A stretch of 43,965 nucleotides of DNA, taken from contig NZ_JASNGB010000007.1 in the NCBI RefSeq assembly GCF_030271215.1, positions 553 to 44,517 of the forward strand, read 5' to 3'. Both the position numbers and the translations under genes were made by a program. Shown here one piece after another: positions 34,061 to 43,965 of the stretch; the stretch's first letter is position 1; every line of letters starts with the position of its first letter. A model generated the notes under the pieces. That model made no database searches and was not told where the DNA came from. It saw only the letters and a program-made list of their open reading frames with translations. Origin of the DNA: Deinococcus rhizophilus. GTDB taxonomy: Bacteria > Deinococcota > Deinococci > Deinococcales > Deinococcaceae.

Positions 34061-35578
34061 TTACAGCGTCACGCCGTACAGCGCCCCGTACTTCTCCCGC
34101 AGGTACCCCAGATACGGCTCGACCGTCATGCCCTGCCCGGTCGCCCGCTCCAGCAGCTCGTTCGGGGTATAGCGGCGGCCGTGGGCGTAGACGTTCCCCC
34201 GCAGCCAGCCGTGCAGCCGCCCGAAGTCGGCGCGGGCGATATCGCCCTCCAGGCCGGGGTTGGCTTTTTCTGCGGCGGCGTAGAACTGCGCGCTCAGCAC
34301 GTTGCCCAGCGTGTAGCCCTGAAAGGCCCCGCCGATGCTCCCGAAATACCAGTGAACGTCCTGCAAGACGCCGTTCACGTCGCTGGGGGCGCGCAACCCC
34401 AGGTTCTGTTCATAGGCCGCGTGCCAGGCGTCGGCGAGGTCGCGCACTGCCAGCCGCCCCGACAGCAGCTCGCGCTCCAGCTCGAAGCGGGTGATGACGT
34501 GCAGGTTGTAGGTCAGCTCGTCGGCGTCGGTGCGGATCAAGGAGCGGGCGACCACGTTGGAGGCGCGGTGCATCTCGTCCTCGGTCACGTCGGCGAGTTG
34601 CTCGGGGAAGGCGTCGCGGAACTTCCCGAAGTACGCCGCCCAGAAGGCCCGGCTGCGCCCCACGAGGTTCTCCCACAGCCGCGACTGGCTCTCGTGGACC
34701 CCGGCGCTCACGCCGCCGCCCAGTGGGGTGCCCAGCAGGTCTTCCGCCACGCCCTGCTCGTACATCGCGTGGCCCGACTCGTGGAGGGTGGAGTACAGCG
34801 CTTCCGTCGGGTCGTTGTCCTTGACGCGGGTGGTGATGCGCACGTCCGCGCCACCCAGCCGGGTCATGAAGGGGTGGTGGGTGAGGTCCTGCCGCCCCCG
34901 CGTGAAGTCGTAGCCGTAGTCGCGGATCACGCTCTCCCCGAAGGCGAGTTGATCGGCACCGGGGTAGTGCCGGGCCAGGAAGTCGGTGCGGGGCGCCTCG
35001 GCCCCACTCACGGCGTCCACCATGGGCACCAGCGCCTCCCTGAGCGCCGCGAAGACCTCGCCAACCTGCGCGGCGGTCATGCCCTCGTCGGACTGGTCGA
35101 TGAAGTAGTCCATCGGGTCCGCGAACTCCGGGAAGTAGCTCGCCGCCTGCAGGCTGAGGTCCAGCGACTTCTCCAGGTAAGGCACCATCCGCGCGAAGTC
35201 GTTGCCGGGCCGCGCCCCGGTCCACGCCGAGTAGCTCTCGCCGCCGTGCCCGCTCCACTCGGCCACGAAGGCGGCGGGAAAGCGCGTCGCCTCCTCGAAG
35301 TCCTTGCGGGCGACGGCGATCATGCGCGACTGGATGGGGGAGAGGTCGCCGCGCCCGCCCAGCGTGTCCAGCAGCCGCCCGTAAGCCGGGTCGGTCGCCC
35401 GCTCGTGGCGCAGGCGCGAGAGCAGCGCCCGTTGCCGCGAGCGCCCGGCGGCGGCCCCGGCGGGCAGGTAGGTGCTCTGGTCCCAGCCCAGCAGGGAGCC
35501 GATGCTGCCCAGGTCGGCGAGTTCCTGAAACCGGGTCTGGAGTTCGGCCCAGGCCGGGTCGGTACGGGTTGTGGTCAT
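34061..35578 (-). CDS. M32 carboxypeptidase (Taq type)
   Basis: 505 residues from the ATG at 35578. M32 enzymes are metal-dependent cytoplasmic carboxypeptidases with a long helical fold. The HExxH motif is STLHESGHAMYEQ (about residues 261-273) with the third ligand Glu in AGVHESQSRLWEN (about 288-300). The family substrate motifs THHPFMTRL and DVRITTR (the DxRxT motif, about 232-250) are present, as are WDQSTYLPAGAAAGRSRQ near the N-terminus and QDVHWYFGSIGGAFQGYTLG (quoted in part) near the C-terminus. Length agrees with Taq and Pfu carboxypeptidases. It is a single-gene unit. Confidence 0.95.
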   Translation of the reverse strand: MTTTRTDPAWAELQTRFQELADLGSIGSLLGWDQSTYLPAGAAAGRSRQRALLSRLRHERATDPAYGRLLDTLGGRGDLSPIQSRMIAVARKDFEEATRFPAAFVAEWSGHGGESYSAWTGARPGNDFARMVPYLEKSLDLSLQAASYFPEFADPMDYFIDQSDEGMTAAQVGEVFAALREALVPMVDAVSGAEAPRTDFLARHYPGADQLAFGESVIRDYGYDFTRGRQDLTHHPFMTRLGGADVRITTRVKDNDPTEALYSTLHESGHAMYEQGVAEDLLGTPLGGGVSAGVHESQSRLWENLVGRSRAFWAAYFGKFRDAFPEQLADVTEDEMHRASNVVARSLIRTDADELTYNLHVITRFELERELLSGRLAVRDLADAWHAAYEQNLGLRAPSDVNGVLQDVHWYFGSIGGAFQGYTLGNVLSAQFYAAAEKANPGLEGDIARADFGRLHGWLRGNVYAHGRRYTPNELLERATGQGMTVEPYLGYLREKYGALYGVTL

Positions 35579-35670
35579 GGAACTCAAGGTAGCGTGCCGC
35601 ACCAGGAGAAGCGGCAAATCTGCTTGCCTTCTCCGCGAGGTGTGTATTGAATGAGCGGCGGAGGAAAACC

Positions 35671-35994
35671 ATGAAAAAGATTGTGATGCTCGCTGCTGTC
35701 GCCGCACTTGGCCTCTCTGCCTGCGCCCCCAAGTACAGCCCCACCACCCTCAAGCCTGTCTCGGACATGAGCTGCGCGGAGATGCAGGAGGACTACACCA
35801 AAGCCCTTGCCGTCCGCGCCCAGGCCGAGGACAAGAAAGGGCTGAGTACCGAGAATGTCCTCTGGACGCTGTTTTTCTTCCCGGGTGCGGTCGTGAACGA
35901 ACTGGACAACCGCGATGTCATCGAGAAGGCGGATGGCCGTATCGCAGAGCTGCGCAAGGCCGCTCCCCTCAAGGGCTGCGAACTGAAGTCCTGA
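35671..35994 (+). CDS. Small lipoprotein of unknown function
   Basis: 107 residues with a strong GGAGG ribosome-binding site. Lys-Lys N-terminus and lipobox LSAC (Cys18) indicate a lipid-anchored protein. A DMSCAEMQEDYTKAL helix is followed by ENVLWTLFFFPGAVVNELDN, an aromatic segment that may insert in the membrane, and ADGRIAELRKAAPLKGCELKS. Three further features: two mature Cys (one at each end) could pair; many Lys and fewer Gly/Ala-rich codons than neighbours; and the WTLFF(F/W)PG...D motif recalls small lipoproteins of gammaproteobacteria. Possible horizontal origin; function unknown. Confidence 0.75.
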   Translation: MKKIVMLAAVAALGLSACAPKYSPTTLKPVSDMSCAEMQEDYTKALAVRAQAEDKKGLSTENVLWTLFFFPGAVVNELDNRDVIEKADGRIAELRKAAPLKGCELKS

Positions 35995-36078
35995 ACCCGG
36001 AGCGACAGGGAGGCGGCGTGAGGCTTGTGCCTGACGCCGCTTCACCTTTCCGGGCAGGCGCTCTGCTGTGCTGGCCCC

Positions 36079-36594
36079 ATGACCGACGAGCAACTCTCCC
36101 GCCGACTCTCCTACCTGCTGCGGCACGCGCCGGACAAGATGAATGTGACGCTGGAGCCGGGCGGGTGGGCCCCCGTGGAGGCCGTGCTGCGGACCCTGCG
36201 GGTGCCCCGGCCCCGGCTGGAGCGGGTGGTCGCCGCCGACCGCAAGGGCCGCTACACCCTCCAGGAGGGGCGCATCCGCGCCAACCAGGGCCACAGCGTG
36301 GAGGTGGACCTGCGGCTGCCCCTGACCGTGCCGCCGCCCCTGCTGTACCACGGCACCCACGCGGGCGTGCTGGACGCGATCCGGCAGGAGGGCCTGAGGC
36401 CGATGGGCCGCCACCACGTCCACCTCTCCCGCGACCAGGAGACGGCGCGGCAGGTCGGGGCGCGGCGCGGGAGGCCGGTCGTGCTCACCGTGCAGGCCGG
36501 GCGGATGTACGCGGCCGGGCACCCCTTCTACCGCAGCGAGAACGGGGTCTGGCTGGCGGAGGCGGTGCCGCCGGAGTTCCTCACCTTTCCCTGA
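36079..36594 (+). CDS. kptA: RNA 2'-phosphotransferase KptA/Tpt1
   Basis: 171 residues. KptA/Tpt1 transfers an internal RNA 2'-phosphate to NAD+, giving ADP-ribose 1'',2''-cyclic phosphate. The four conserved active-site residues are visible: Arg-His in SYLLRHAP (about residues 10-17), Arg in RIRANQGHS (about 68-76), His in LYHGTHAG (about 91-98) and Arg/His in HVHLSRDQETA (about 116-126), plus a final VWLAEAVPPEFL. Yeast uses it in tRNA splicing; bacteria lack that pathway, so the bacterial substrate is open. Nothing nearby explains it, although an unusual RNA gene lies 12 kb upstream. Confidence 0.92.
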   Translation: MTDEQLSRRLSYLLRHAPDKMNVTLEPGGWAPVEAVLRTLRVPRPRLERVVAADRKGRYTLQEGRIRANQGHSVEVDLRLPLTVPPPLLYHGTHAGVLDAIRQEGLRPMGRHHVHLSRDQETARQVGARRGRPVVLTVQAGRMYAAGHPFYRSENGVWLAEAVPPEFLTFP

Positions 36595-36641
36595 AGCCCC
36601 GCCGTATCCCTCGCGCGGAGGGCTGAGGCAGGCTGGAGGGA

Positions 36642-37514
36642 ATGGCAAAGCATGAAGTCGGTTCGGACCTCCGTCAGGCGGGAGCGCAGGCCGCGCAGCA
36701 GGTGCAGGCCGGGGTCACGGGGGGCGTGCGCCGGGCGGCCCCATGGCTGGAAGCGCTGGCCCGCTTCGGCTACGCCAGCAAGGGCGTGGTGTACGCGGCG
36801 GTCGGCCTGCTCGCGCTGGGCACGGCGCTGGGAGGGCGAACAGGTACGGCCGACAGTCAGGCCGTCTTCACGCGGGTGCAGGATCTGCCGCTGGGGGGCG
36901 TGCTGCTGTGGCTGCTCGCGGTGGGCTTGCTGGGCTACGCGGCGTGGCAACTGGTGCGGGCGCTCCTCGACCCGGAGGGCCAGGGCACCCGGCCGGGTGG
37001 GGCCGCGCGGCGGGCCGGGTACCTCGTCAGCGGGGTGGTGAATGTCGGCCTGGCCCTCGCGGCGGTGCGGTTGGGGACCGGCGGGGGGAATCCGGGGCAG
37101 AACCTCGCCCGGCAGGTGCTGGAGTGGCCCGGCGGTCCGCTGCTGCTGGGGCTGGCGGGGCTGGCGCTGCTCGGAGCCGGGGCCGCGCAGCTTGTCTCGG
37201 CCGCGCGGGGCAAATTCATGGAGGGGGTGGCCCTGCGTGATCAGGCCGCCCGGCACGCGGACCTCGTGCGGCGGGTGGGGCAGTTCGGCATCGCGGCGCG
37301 GGGGCTGGTGCTGGGGGGCGTCGGAGCCTTTCTGCTGAGTGCCGCCTTCCGTGACAACGCGGCGCGGGTGCGCGACACGGGCAGCGTTCTCGACTGGCTG
37401 CGCGACCAGCCTGCCGGGCCCTGGCTGCTGGGGCTGGTCGCGCTGGGCACCCTCGCTTACGGGCTGTGGTGCTTCGTCCAGGCGGCCTACCGCCGCATCC
37501 GGGTGGGCGTGTGA
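36642..37514 (+). CDS. DUF1206 membrane protein
   Basis: 290 residues built from three repeats of about 75 residues, each with two hydrophobic helices: ARFGYASKGVVYAAVGLLALGTAL (quoted in part) with VLLWLLAVGLLGYAAWQLV; ARRAGYLVSGVVNVGLALAA with PLLLGLAGLALLGAGAAQL; and RRVGQFGIAARGLVLGGVGAFLL with WLLGLVALGTLAYGLWCFVQA. Each repeat starts with an (A/R)R.G(Y/F)..G motif and ends in an aromatic-rich helix, as in DUF1206. A 35-residue soluble Gln/Ala-rich N-terminus precedes. Function unknown. Its stop overlaps the sirtuin start by 4 nt (GTGA). Confidence 0.85.
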   Translation: MAKHEVGSDLRQAGAQAAQQVQAGVTGGVRRAAPWLEALARFGYASKGVVYAAVGLLALGTALGGRTGTADSQAVFTRVQDLPLGGVLLWLLAVGLLGYAAWQLVRALLDPEGQGTRPGGAARRAGYLVSGVVNVGLALAAVRLGTGGGNPGQNLARQVLEWPGGPLLLGLAGLALLGAGAAQLVSAARGKFMEGVALRDQAARHADLVRRVGQFGIAARGLVLGGVGAFLLSAAFRDNAARVRDTGSVLDWLRDQPAGPWLLGLVALGTLAYGLWCFVQAAYRRIRVGV

Positions 37515-38242
37515 CCCTGGAGGAAGCCCGCGCCGCCCTCCACACCGCCCGCCGTGTGGCCGTCCTGACCGGCGCGGGCGTCAGCGCCGAGAGCGGGATT
37601 CCCACCTTCCGCGACGCCCAGACGGGGCACTGGGCCCGCTTCCGCCCGGAAGACCTCGCCAGCCCCGGCGCCTACCGCCGCGACCCGAACATGGTGTGGG
37701 AGTGGTACGCGGGCCGCTACCGGGACGTGACCCGCGCTCAGCCGAACAAGGCCCATCACCTTCTCGCCCTGCTGGAACGCGAGAAGGGGGACGGCTTTTT
37801 CCTCGCCACCCAGAACGTGGACGGCCTGCACGCACGGGCGGGCAGCGAACGTCTGGTGGAACTGCACGGCAACCTCAGCACCGCCCGTTGCGAGGCGTGC
37901 GGGACCGTCGCGCCCCTGCCCGCGCCGGACACCTTCACCCCCCCGCCGACGTGTCCCCTCTGCGGCTCCCGCATGCGCCCCAACATCGTCTGGTTCGGGG
38001 AATTCCTGCCCGAACTCGCGCTGGAGGCTGCCACCCGCGCCTTTCAGGAAGCCGAGGTGGCCCTGATCGTGGGCACCAGCGGCCAGGTCTACCCGGCGGC
38101 GGGTCTCGCGCTGGAGACGCGGCGGGCGGGCGGCGTGGTCATCGAGGTCAACCCCGATGAGACCGAACTCACGTCCTCCCTGACTCACAGCGTGCGGGAC
38201 GTGGCGTCAAAGGGACTGGCGGCGCTGATGGGCGAGGCTTGA
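37511..38242 (+). CDS. cobB: NAD-dependent protein deacylase, sirtuin (CobB/SIR2)
   Basis: 243 residues from GTG at 37511, fused in frame-overlap (GTGA) to the DUF1206 stop. Sirtuin signatures: GAGVSAESGIPTFRD (NAD-binding, about residues 20-34), the catalytic pair ATQNVDGLH and ELHGN (about 100-121), two zinc CxxC pairs (RCEACG and CPLCGS, about 127-160), NIVWFGE (about 164-170) and VGTSGQVYPAAGLA (about 190-203). Class III/U-like length. It removes acyl groups from lysine using NAD+; the MVWEWY segment (about 60-65) is of the desuccinylase-leaning kind, though substrate preference cannot be decided from sequence alone. Coupling to a membrane protein is unusual. Confidence 0.95.
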   Translation: MTLEEARAALHTARRVAVLTGAGVSAESGIPTFRDAQTGHWARFRPEDLASPGAYRRDPNMVWEWYAGRYRDVTRAQPNKAHHLLALLEREKGDGFFLATQNVDGLHARAGSERLVELHGNLSTARCEACGTVAPLPAPDTFTPPPTCPLCGSRMRPNIVWFGEFLPELALEAATRAFQEAEVALIVGTSGQVYPAAGLALETRRAGGVVIEVNPDETELTSSLTHSVRDVASKGLAALMGEA

Positions 38243-38303
38243 CCACCCCAACCGGGACGCCTGTCACACCCTCCCCTCCGCCCCACCTGTTAAACTTCCC
38301 CGT

Positions 38304-38333
38304 TTGACCGGGGCCACTGGTGTCCCGTACAGG
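38304..38333 (+). promoter_or_regulatory. Promoter-like boxes of the DUF512 gene
   Basis: TTGACC (38304-38309) and TACAGG (38328-38333) are separated by 18 nt and precede the GTG at 38342 by a short leader with a GGGGG ribosome-binding site. Confidence 0.5.
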
Positions 38334-38341
38334 GGGATGAC

Positions 38342-39814
<1,473 letters not shown>

Positions 39815-39828
39815 CGGGGCTGTCAAAT

Positions 39829-39857
39829 GTGACCTGATCTGCGGATCGCGTTAGGCT
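39829..39857 (+). promoter_or_regulatory. mscL promoter, GTGACC-N17-TAGGCT
   Basis: -35 GTGACC (39829-39834), 17-nt spacer, -10 TAGGCT (39852-39857), 5 nt before the ATG at 39863. Confidence 0.55.
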
Positions 39858-39862
39858 GAGCC

Positions 39863-40246
<384 letters not shown>

Positions 40247-40262
40247 CCGGGGCAGGCTGCCC

Positions 40263-40268
40263 TATCCT
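40263..40268 (+). promoter_or_regulatory. -10 box TATCCT, leaderless-type
   Basis: TATCCT lies 6 nt before the ATG at 40275. Confidence 0.5.
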
Positions 40269-40274
40269 CTGACC

Positions 40275-40739
40275 ATGCCGATGAATCCCGCCGAGCTGCA
40301 CGCCCGCACCTTCCGGATGCACCGCGAGGCCCTGATGGACCTCTACGCCGAACTGCCCGAGGAGCACGGTACCTTGGCCGCGTGGGAAGGCGGCATGAGC
40401 TTTATCGGGCAGGCCGACCACCTCGCCGACAGCAGCGTGATGATGCTGGGCATGATCGCGGGGCAGGCTCCCCAGCGCCCTGCCCCTGGCGGCGGCAGTA
40501 CCAGCGTCGCGGACGTGCGCGAGCGCCTGCGCCAGACCACCGAGCAGGTCGCCTCAGCGGTGGCCGCCCTCAGCGCAGATGACCTGGCCCGTACCGTGCC
40601 CGCCTTCGGGGGCCGCCCCCTCCCCGTCGCGGCCCTGCTCGACATGCTGATCGGCCACGAGGCCCACCACAAGGGCCAGGTCTGGGTCATGGCCCGGCAG
40701 GTGGGGGTCAAGCCGCCGATGTTCGTGAAGATGGGGTAA
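40275..40739 (+). CDS. DinB-fold (YfiT-like) protein
   Basis: 154 residues, all-helical. The metal-ligand His pattern of the DinB superfamily is present: a first His in QADHLADSS (about residue 48) and the [12 protein letters not shown] motif near the C-terminus (about 130-141), with four helices as expected. An Ala/Gly/Pro-rich loop joins helices 2 and 3. DinB-fold proteins are strongly expanded in Deinococcus; most are uncharacterised, some transfer thiol or glutathione-like groups. Likely a single-gene unit; a 175-nt stretch with a strong hairpin follows it. Confidence 0.82.
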   Translation: MPMNPAELHARTFRMHREALMDLYAELPEEHGTLAAWEGGMSFIGQADHLADSSVMMLGMIAGQAPQRPAPGGGSTSVADVRERLRQTTEQVASAVAALSADDLARTVPAFGGRPLPVAALLDMLIGHEAHHKGQVWVMARQVGVKPPMFVKMG

Positions 40740-40864
40740 TTCCGGGCGCCGCCCCGAGCGAAGCGAGCAGGAGAAGGGCGGTGTTCCCCGCAGCAGACGA
40801 CCTGGCGGCGCTTTTCCGGGAGGTCGGGAGTGGAGAGGAAGGTCGCCTGTCGCCAGGAAATCAG

Positions 40865-40906
40865 AGAGGCGGAAGGCTCAGGCCCGAGCGTTCCGCCTCT
40901 TTTCTC
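40865..40906 (+). terminator. Strong terminator between DinB-like and VWA genes
   Basis: AGAGGCGGAA (40865-40874) pairs with TTCCGCCTCT (40891-40900), with an inner GCTC/GAGC pair (40876-40889), followed by TTTCTC. Confidence 0.85.
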
Positions 40907-40914
40907 GCTGGTCG

Positions 40915-42126
<1,212 letters not shown>

Positions 42127-42387
42127 ACCGGTGACCTCCGTGGGGGGCAGCATGGCGCGTCCCGCCGCCCAGATTTGTAATGCCCCGCGCTAGGCCGTCA
42201 GCTTGACTGCGCGGCGGCCCATCACGCCCGCCCCAGCAGCGGGCTCATCTGCCCCTTGTCCCGGTGATTCACGCCTGAAGATGCCCGGTCCTCGAGTCTG
42301 CCCCGCCCCCGAAGGAGCCCCAGGAGTTATCGCCCCGGTGCCCTCCCGGTTCGGTAACGGATTGGACGGAAGCCGTATCACCCCTCT

Positions 42388-42420
42388 GGACAGGCTCTCC
42401 TGGCAGGGCCTGTCCCTTTT
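42388..42420 (+). terminator. Terminator-like hairpin upstream of the EamA gene
   Basis: GGACAGGC (42388-42395) pairs perfectly with GCCTGTCC (42408-42415) over 12 nt, followed by CTTTT. It lies 36 nt upstream of the EamA start and would isolate it from read-through. Confidence 0.7.
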
Positions 42421-42443
42421 CCACTTTCCCCGGAGTGCCGCCC

Positions 42444-42449
42444 TACAAT
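42444..42449 (+). promoter_or_regulatory. -10 box TACAAT, leaderless-type
   Basis: TACAAT lies 7 nt before the GTG at 42457. Confidence 0.6.
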
Positions 42450-42456
42450 TCCCCCT

Positions 42457-43362
42457 GTGTCTCCCCACTCGCTCGGTCTGCTGCTGCTTGTGCTCGTCAC
42501 GCTGCTGTGGGGCAGCACCTTCGCGGTGGTCAAGGAACTCGGGGAGTTGCTGCCGCCCGCCGTGCTGATCGCGTGGCGCTTCCTGATCGCCACGCTGGCG
42601 CTGCTGCCTGTGCTGTTGCTCACGCGGCGGCAGGAGGCGGAATCCTCTCCCCCGGGACGCCCCCTGTGGCGCGACGGCCTGATCCTGGGCGCGTGGCTGA
42701 TCGCGGGATACGGCACCCAGACGATTGCCCTGCAAACGACGGGGGCCAACCGCGCCGCCTTTTTCACGGCGCTGAGCGTGGTGCTCGTGCCGCTGTGGCT
42801 CACGGTCGCGCAGCGCCGCCCGTTGCCCTGGGGGCTGTGGCTGGCGCTGCCGCTGGCCGTCGGGGGACTGGCCCTGCTCTCCTGGGAGGGCGGCAGTCTG
42901 GTCGTGGGAGACGCCTGGGCGTTGGCCTGCGCGGTGACCTACGCGGGCTTCATCATCGCGCTGGAGCGCACGGCGAGTCGGCACGGGGCGCTGCGCTTCA
43001 CGATGGCGCAACTGCTGGCGGTCACGGCGCTCGCCTGGGTATGGGCGCTGATCGCCGAGCCGGGGGCGCTCTGGCCGCCCGCCGCCGCGTGGGGACCGCT
43101 GCTGTACCTCGGCGTGGCGGCGACCGCCGTGACCACGCTGCTTCAAACGGTCGGGCAGCGCCGGGTCAGCGCCGCCGAGGCCAGCCTGATCTATGCGCTG
43201 GAGCCGGTGGCCGCCGCGCTGTTCAGCTTCCTGCTGATCGGGGAGCGCATCGGCCTGCGCGGGGCAGTCGGCGGGCTGCTCGTCGTGGTCGCCACCCTGC
43301 TGGGGCAGCGGGCGGGCGAGGCGCACCCGGAGACGCCCACCCCGCAGGCCGAAGTCTCCTGA
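42457..43362 (+). CDS. EamA-family DMT transporter
   Basis: 301 residues from a leaderless-type GTG. About ten transmembrane helices arranged as two EamA repeats: the first opens [21 protein letters not shown] with the [16 protein letters not shown] partner helix; the second opens [27 protein letters not shown] and closes with [24 protein letters not shown], the typical EPV..A signature (about residues 245-268), then a final [21 protein letters not shown]/RhaT-type exporters move amino acids or metabolites; substrate unknown. The stop codon TGA runs into a TGATACGGG repeat. Confidence 0.88.
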   Translation: MSPHSLGLLLLVLVTLLWGSTFAVVKELGELLPPAVLIAWRFLIATLALLPVLLLTRRQEAESSPPGRPLWRDGLILGAWLIAGYGTQTIALQTTGANRAAFFTALSVVLVPLWLTVAQRRPLPWGLWLALPLAVGGLALLSWEGGSLVVGDAWALACAVTYAGFIIALERTASRHGALRFTMAQLLAVTALAWVWALIAEPGALWPPAAAWGPLLYLGVAATAVTTLLQTVGQRRVSAAEASLIYALEPVAAALFSFLLIGERIGLRGAVGGLLVVVATLLGQRAGEAHPETPTPQAEVS

Positions 43363-43500
43363 TACGGGTTCGGTCTGTCTCGTCAGTACACCGGGACAGC
43401 ACCGGTTGGCCCACTCCACGCCCGGAACCCGTGTCTCTCCCACTCGCGCTGCTCGGCTTGAATCACTGCGTCAACGGGTCAATCGGAGTCCATATGAAGC
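43361..43500 (+). repeat. TRATACGG-type repeat with terminal and internal inverted repeats
   Basis: GATACGGGTTC (43361-43371) pairs with GAACCCGTGTC (43425-43435) at 10 of 11 positions, a 75-nt hairpin starting at the EamA stop. At the right end, the minus strand reads ATATGGACTCCGATTGACC (ending near 43494), close to copy A at 3150. The unit is about 135 nt. Confidence 0.55.
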
Positions 43501-43502
43501 CC

Positions 43503-43664
43503 TAGAGCATTGGACAGACTGACGGCCCCCGGGGAAGGGCGCCCCAGGGGCCTCCCCGAATGCCCAATGCTCCTCTTCAATTCGCTCGCTCTGCTGCGCA
43601 GCTTTGCAAGTCCGCTCGGCCAACGAATGCGGAAACCCACCGCATTCTTATGGCAAATGCTCTA
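43503..43664 (+). repeat. Dispersed hairpin repeat, copy 2
   Basis: TAGAGCATT (43503-43511) and AATGCTCTA (43656-43664) are perfect terminal inverted repeats. GAGCATTGG (43505-43513) also pairs with CCAATGCTC (43564-43572). Hairpin 2 is GAATGCGG (43625-43632) with CCGCATTC (43640-43647). It is 33 nt longer than copy 1 through an insert of about 30 nt. Its right end (43662-43664) is the TAG stop of the gene at its right side. Confidence 0.85.
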
Positions 43665-43965
43665 ACGTCGGTCGGGCACCAGCAGGGTCCGCAGTGCTGG
43701 AGAGGCGCTCCAGACGTCCATCAGGCCCTCGCGGAAGGTCGAGCGGCGCACGGCGGCCTGCAGCGGGGCAGGCAGGTCGGCCGACGGGTAGACCCCCGTA
43801 CGTCCCTGGGCCCCCACCCGCACGCCCAGCGGAAAGCCCAGGGTCAGGGCTGCCACCAGCAGGCCGCCCAGCAGCCAGCCGCCCAGCGCCCCGGCCCCGC
43901 TGTGCCACAGCGGCGTGGCCCCGGCCTGCGACATCCCGAGGCGCCGCAACCCCACGTTCAGGGCC
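43662..43965 (-). CDS. Membrane protein, 5'-partial (CvpA-like?)
   Basis: The frame is open to the end of the window, so the start lies outside it; 100 residues are visible. One glycine/leucine-rich membrane helix ([21 protein letters not shown]) is followed by a hydrophilic part with a [16 protein letters not shown] segment and a C-terminal basic end (PDRR). Placement of the helix and a following short amphipathic stretch recalls CvpA-type proteins, but the evidence is weak. The TAG stop belongs to the dispersed repeat at 43503-43664. Confidence 0.55.
   Translation of the reverse strand, partial: ALNVGLRRLGMSQAGATPLWHSGAGALGGWLLGGLLVAALTLGFPLGVRVGAQGRTGVYPSADLPAPLQAAVRRSTFREGLMDVWSASPALRTLLVPDRR

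Larger units (their letters stand above)
42127..42456. other. 330-nt intergenic stretch: repeat remnant and terminator-like hairpin
   Basis: No gene could be supported here. It holds the divergent promoters, a minus-strand ATACGGCTTCCG repeat-like start (near 42380), and a GGACAGGC/GCCTGTCC hairpin with a T-tract at 42388-42420. The rest is featureless GC-rich sequence. Confidence 0.6.

Noticed and set aside
40740..40790. A third copy of the dispersed hairpin repeat
   Set aside because: Only the short CGAGCGAAGCGAG word is shared with copy 1; no stems or ends match.
43441..43505. Open frame ending with the TAG at the left end of repeat copy 2
   Set aside because: It is an out-of-frame shadow of the EamA transporter, so the left-end TAG is not the stop of a real gene.

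Overview
The window is high-GC chromosomal DNA from a member of the genus Deinococcus (inferred from content; the species is not assigned). The markers are the single-strand DNA-binding protein DdrB with a radiation/desiccation response motif (RDRM) directly upstream of its ribosome-binding site, a Dps-1-type ferritin with a Lys-rich tail, a DR2241-type CbiX protein with a C-terminal Fe-S domain, a DR2231-type MazG-like dUTP pyrophosphatase, and a PriA whose helicase motifs are gone. Many start codons lie 5-8 nt behind a TANNNT -10 box, as expected for the leaderless mRNAs known in this genus. I see no phage, IS transposase, CRISPR array or rRNA gene.

Layout. 1-4622: 3' part of priA, then three secreted proteins (FlgT-like, unknown, CsgG-like) that look like one envelope unit. 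4738-8603: phosphoesterase, VC0807-like membrane protein, CbiX/DR2241 protein and a small EF-hand protein. 8772-13947: M20 and S41 peptidases, a small membrane protein, an MFS exporter and a metallo-beta-lactamase-fold hydrolase. 13995-17303: dps, a DUF4385 protein, and mobA coupled to an aldehyde dehydrogenase. 17512-20404: a lipoprotein, the rsmD-coaD pair, and metK with a structured leader. 20568-23516: small Deinococcus-type proteins, arginase and a second phosphoesterase. 23575-23735: an apparent free-standing RNA gene with tRNA-like ends. 23811-30702: the MazG-like enzyme, ddrB, a MarR/YdcZ-type transporter operon, a solitary HsdR_N-type nuclease, a MerR/BtrH-like/PaaI operon with 4-nt overlaps, and an M42 peptidase. 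30733-34050: rib operon (FMN riboswitch, ribD, ribE, ribBA, terminator) without ribH. 34061-43965: M32 carboxypeptidase, lipoprotein, KptA, a DUF1206-sirtuin pair, a DUF512 radical SAM protein, MscL, a DinB-fold protein, a VWA protein, an EamA transporter and a partial membrane protein.

The most unusual items are the 161-nt RNA at 23575-23735 (7-bp acceptor stem, D-like arm, T-arm, encoded CCA and its own terminator, but about 100 nt of other structure in place of an anticodon arm) and two families of small dispersed hairpin repeats whose ends coincide with stop codons. One family (about 6444-6572 and 43503-43664) shows pairing-preserving base changes between copies. Other leads are a structured metK leader that fits no SAM riboswitch I know, perfect dyads at the dps and aldehyde dehydrogenase promoters, a probable one-base frameshift behind arginase, and a promoter that runs straight into a terminator at 15200-15263.
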